Shown here piece by piece: positions 16,125-16,245 of a DNA stretch of 16,245 nt. The first letter of the stretch is position 1, and every line of letters starts with the position of its first letter. The position numbers and the translations under genes are program-made. Below the pieces are notes generated by a model. The model had not been told where the DNA came from. It saw only the letters and a list, made by a program, of their open reading frames with translations, and ran no database searches. The stretch is from NCBI GenBank assembly GCA_031538565.1, contig JAVKLS010000003.1:1-16245 (forward strand), given 5' to 3'. Source of the DNA: JASGCK01 sp031538565. GTDB taxonomy: Bacteria; Pseudomonadota; Gammaproteobacteria; Burkholderiales; Burkholderiaceae_C.

Positions 16125-16245
16125 TGTCCTGTTTTTAGCAAATGAAATGTCCGCATAGAAAGTTGGGTACAGGAGGTACTCGATATGAAGCGGGCGATTT
16201 GGTTGCAGGAGACAAGGGCGATGAAGTTTGAACAAACTCAAAGCG
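16125..16245 (+). mobile_element. Probable left end of an insertion sequence, continuing past the window
   Basis: A TGTCCTG start at 16125 with a second TGTCC at 16148 precedes a rightward ORF with a strong ribosome-binding site, as is usual at the end of an insertion sequence. The terminal wording resembles integrase-core elements grouped as ISNCY/IS1202 or IS481-like, but this is from memory and the transposase body is outside the window. The element lies about 57 bp from the rimP -10 box. The other end and a target duplication cannot be seen. Confidence 0.5.
16185..16245 (+). CDS. Start of a probable transposase gene, 3' end beyond window
   Basis: An open frame of 20 codons (MKRAIWLQETRAMKFEQTQS) begins at ATG 16185, with AGGAGGT 7 nt upstream, and continues past the edge. 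A second in-frame ATG at 16221 also has an AGGAG about 9 nt upstream and gives MKFEQ, similar to the usual beginning of integrase-core transposases. The fragment is too short to prove identity. The adjoining IS-like end is the main reason for the call. Confidence 0.45.
   Translation, partial: MKRAIWLQETRAMKFEQTQS

Overview
The window looks like chromosomal DNA of a betaproteobacterium of the order Burkholderiales, most likely allied to Comamonadaceae. The evidence is the gene order rimP-nusA-infB-rbfA-truB-typA, a long RimP with a proline/lysine-rich insert, and a NusA/IF2 pair of betaproteobacterial type. By eye the G+C is only a little above half, lower than most Comamonadaceae, so no genus is named. 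The organism has a complete Calvin-cycle carboxylase module and is probably an autotroph or mixotroph.

Left part (1-3655): a red-type (form IC) RuBisCO operon reads leftward as cbbL-cbbS-cbbX, and cbbX is cut by the window edge. The LysR-type regulator gene cbbR reads rightward from the shared 131-bp intergenic region. That region holds a well-formed candidate CbbR operator and a candidate cbbL promoter. CbbL and CbbS form the carboxylase, CbbX is the AAA+ activase that frees inhibited active sites, and CbbR couples transcription to the metabolic state.

Middle (3712-7755): ppc (phosphoenolpyruvate carboxylase) follows cbbR on the same strand, placing a second carboxylase beside RuBisCO. A short region then carries a small uncharacterised Cys/His-containing ORF, preceded by an overlapping 24-codon ORF with a strong ribosome-binding site. 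An EamA/DMT-family transporter lies beyond it.

Right part (7765-15993): a tightly packed leftward operon for translation and transcription factors runs rimP-nusA-infB-rbfA-truB-typA, with gaps of 4 to 21 nt and one 17-nt overlap. The transporter follows typA after 9 nt and may be a read-through member. The short rimP leader contains a TATAAT box followed by a complete intrinsic terminator just before the rimP start codon, suggesting attenuation or insulation.

Right edge (about 16125-16245): this looks like the end of an insertion sequence with the first codons of a rightward ORF, probably a transposase. The identification is tentative.

Most of the window is conventional core and autotrophy genes. 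I found no convincing new multi-gene system. The observations most worth a second look are the rimP leader, the CbbR operator geometry, the small ORF pair near 6.5-6.85 kb, the NusA N-terminal extension and the IS edge.
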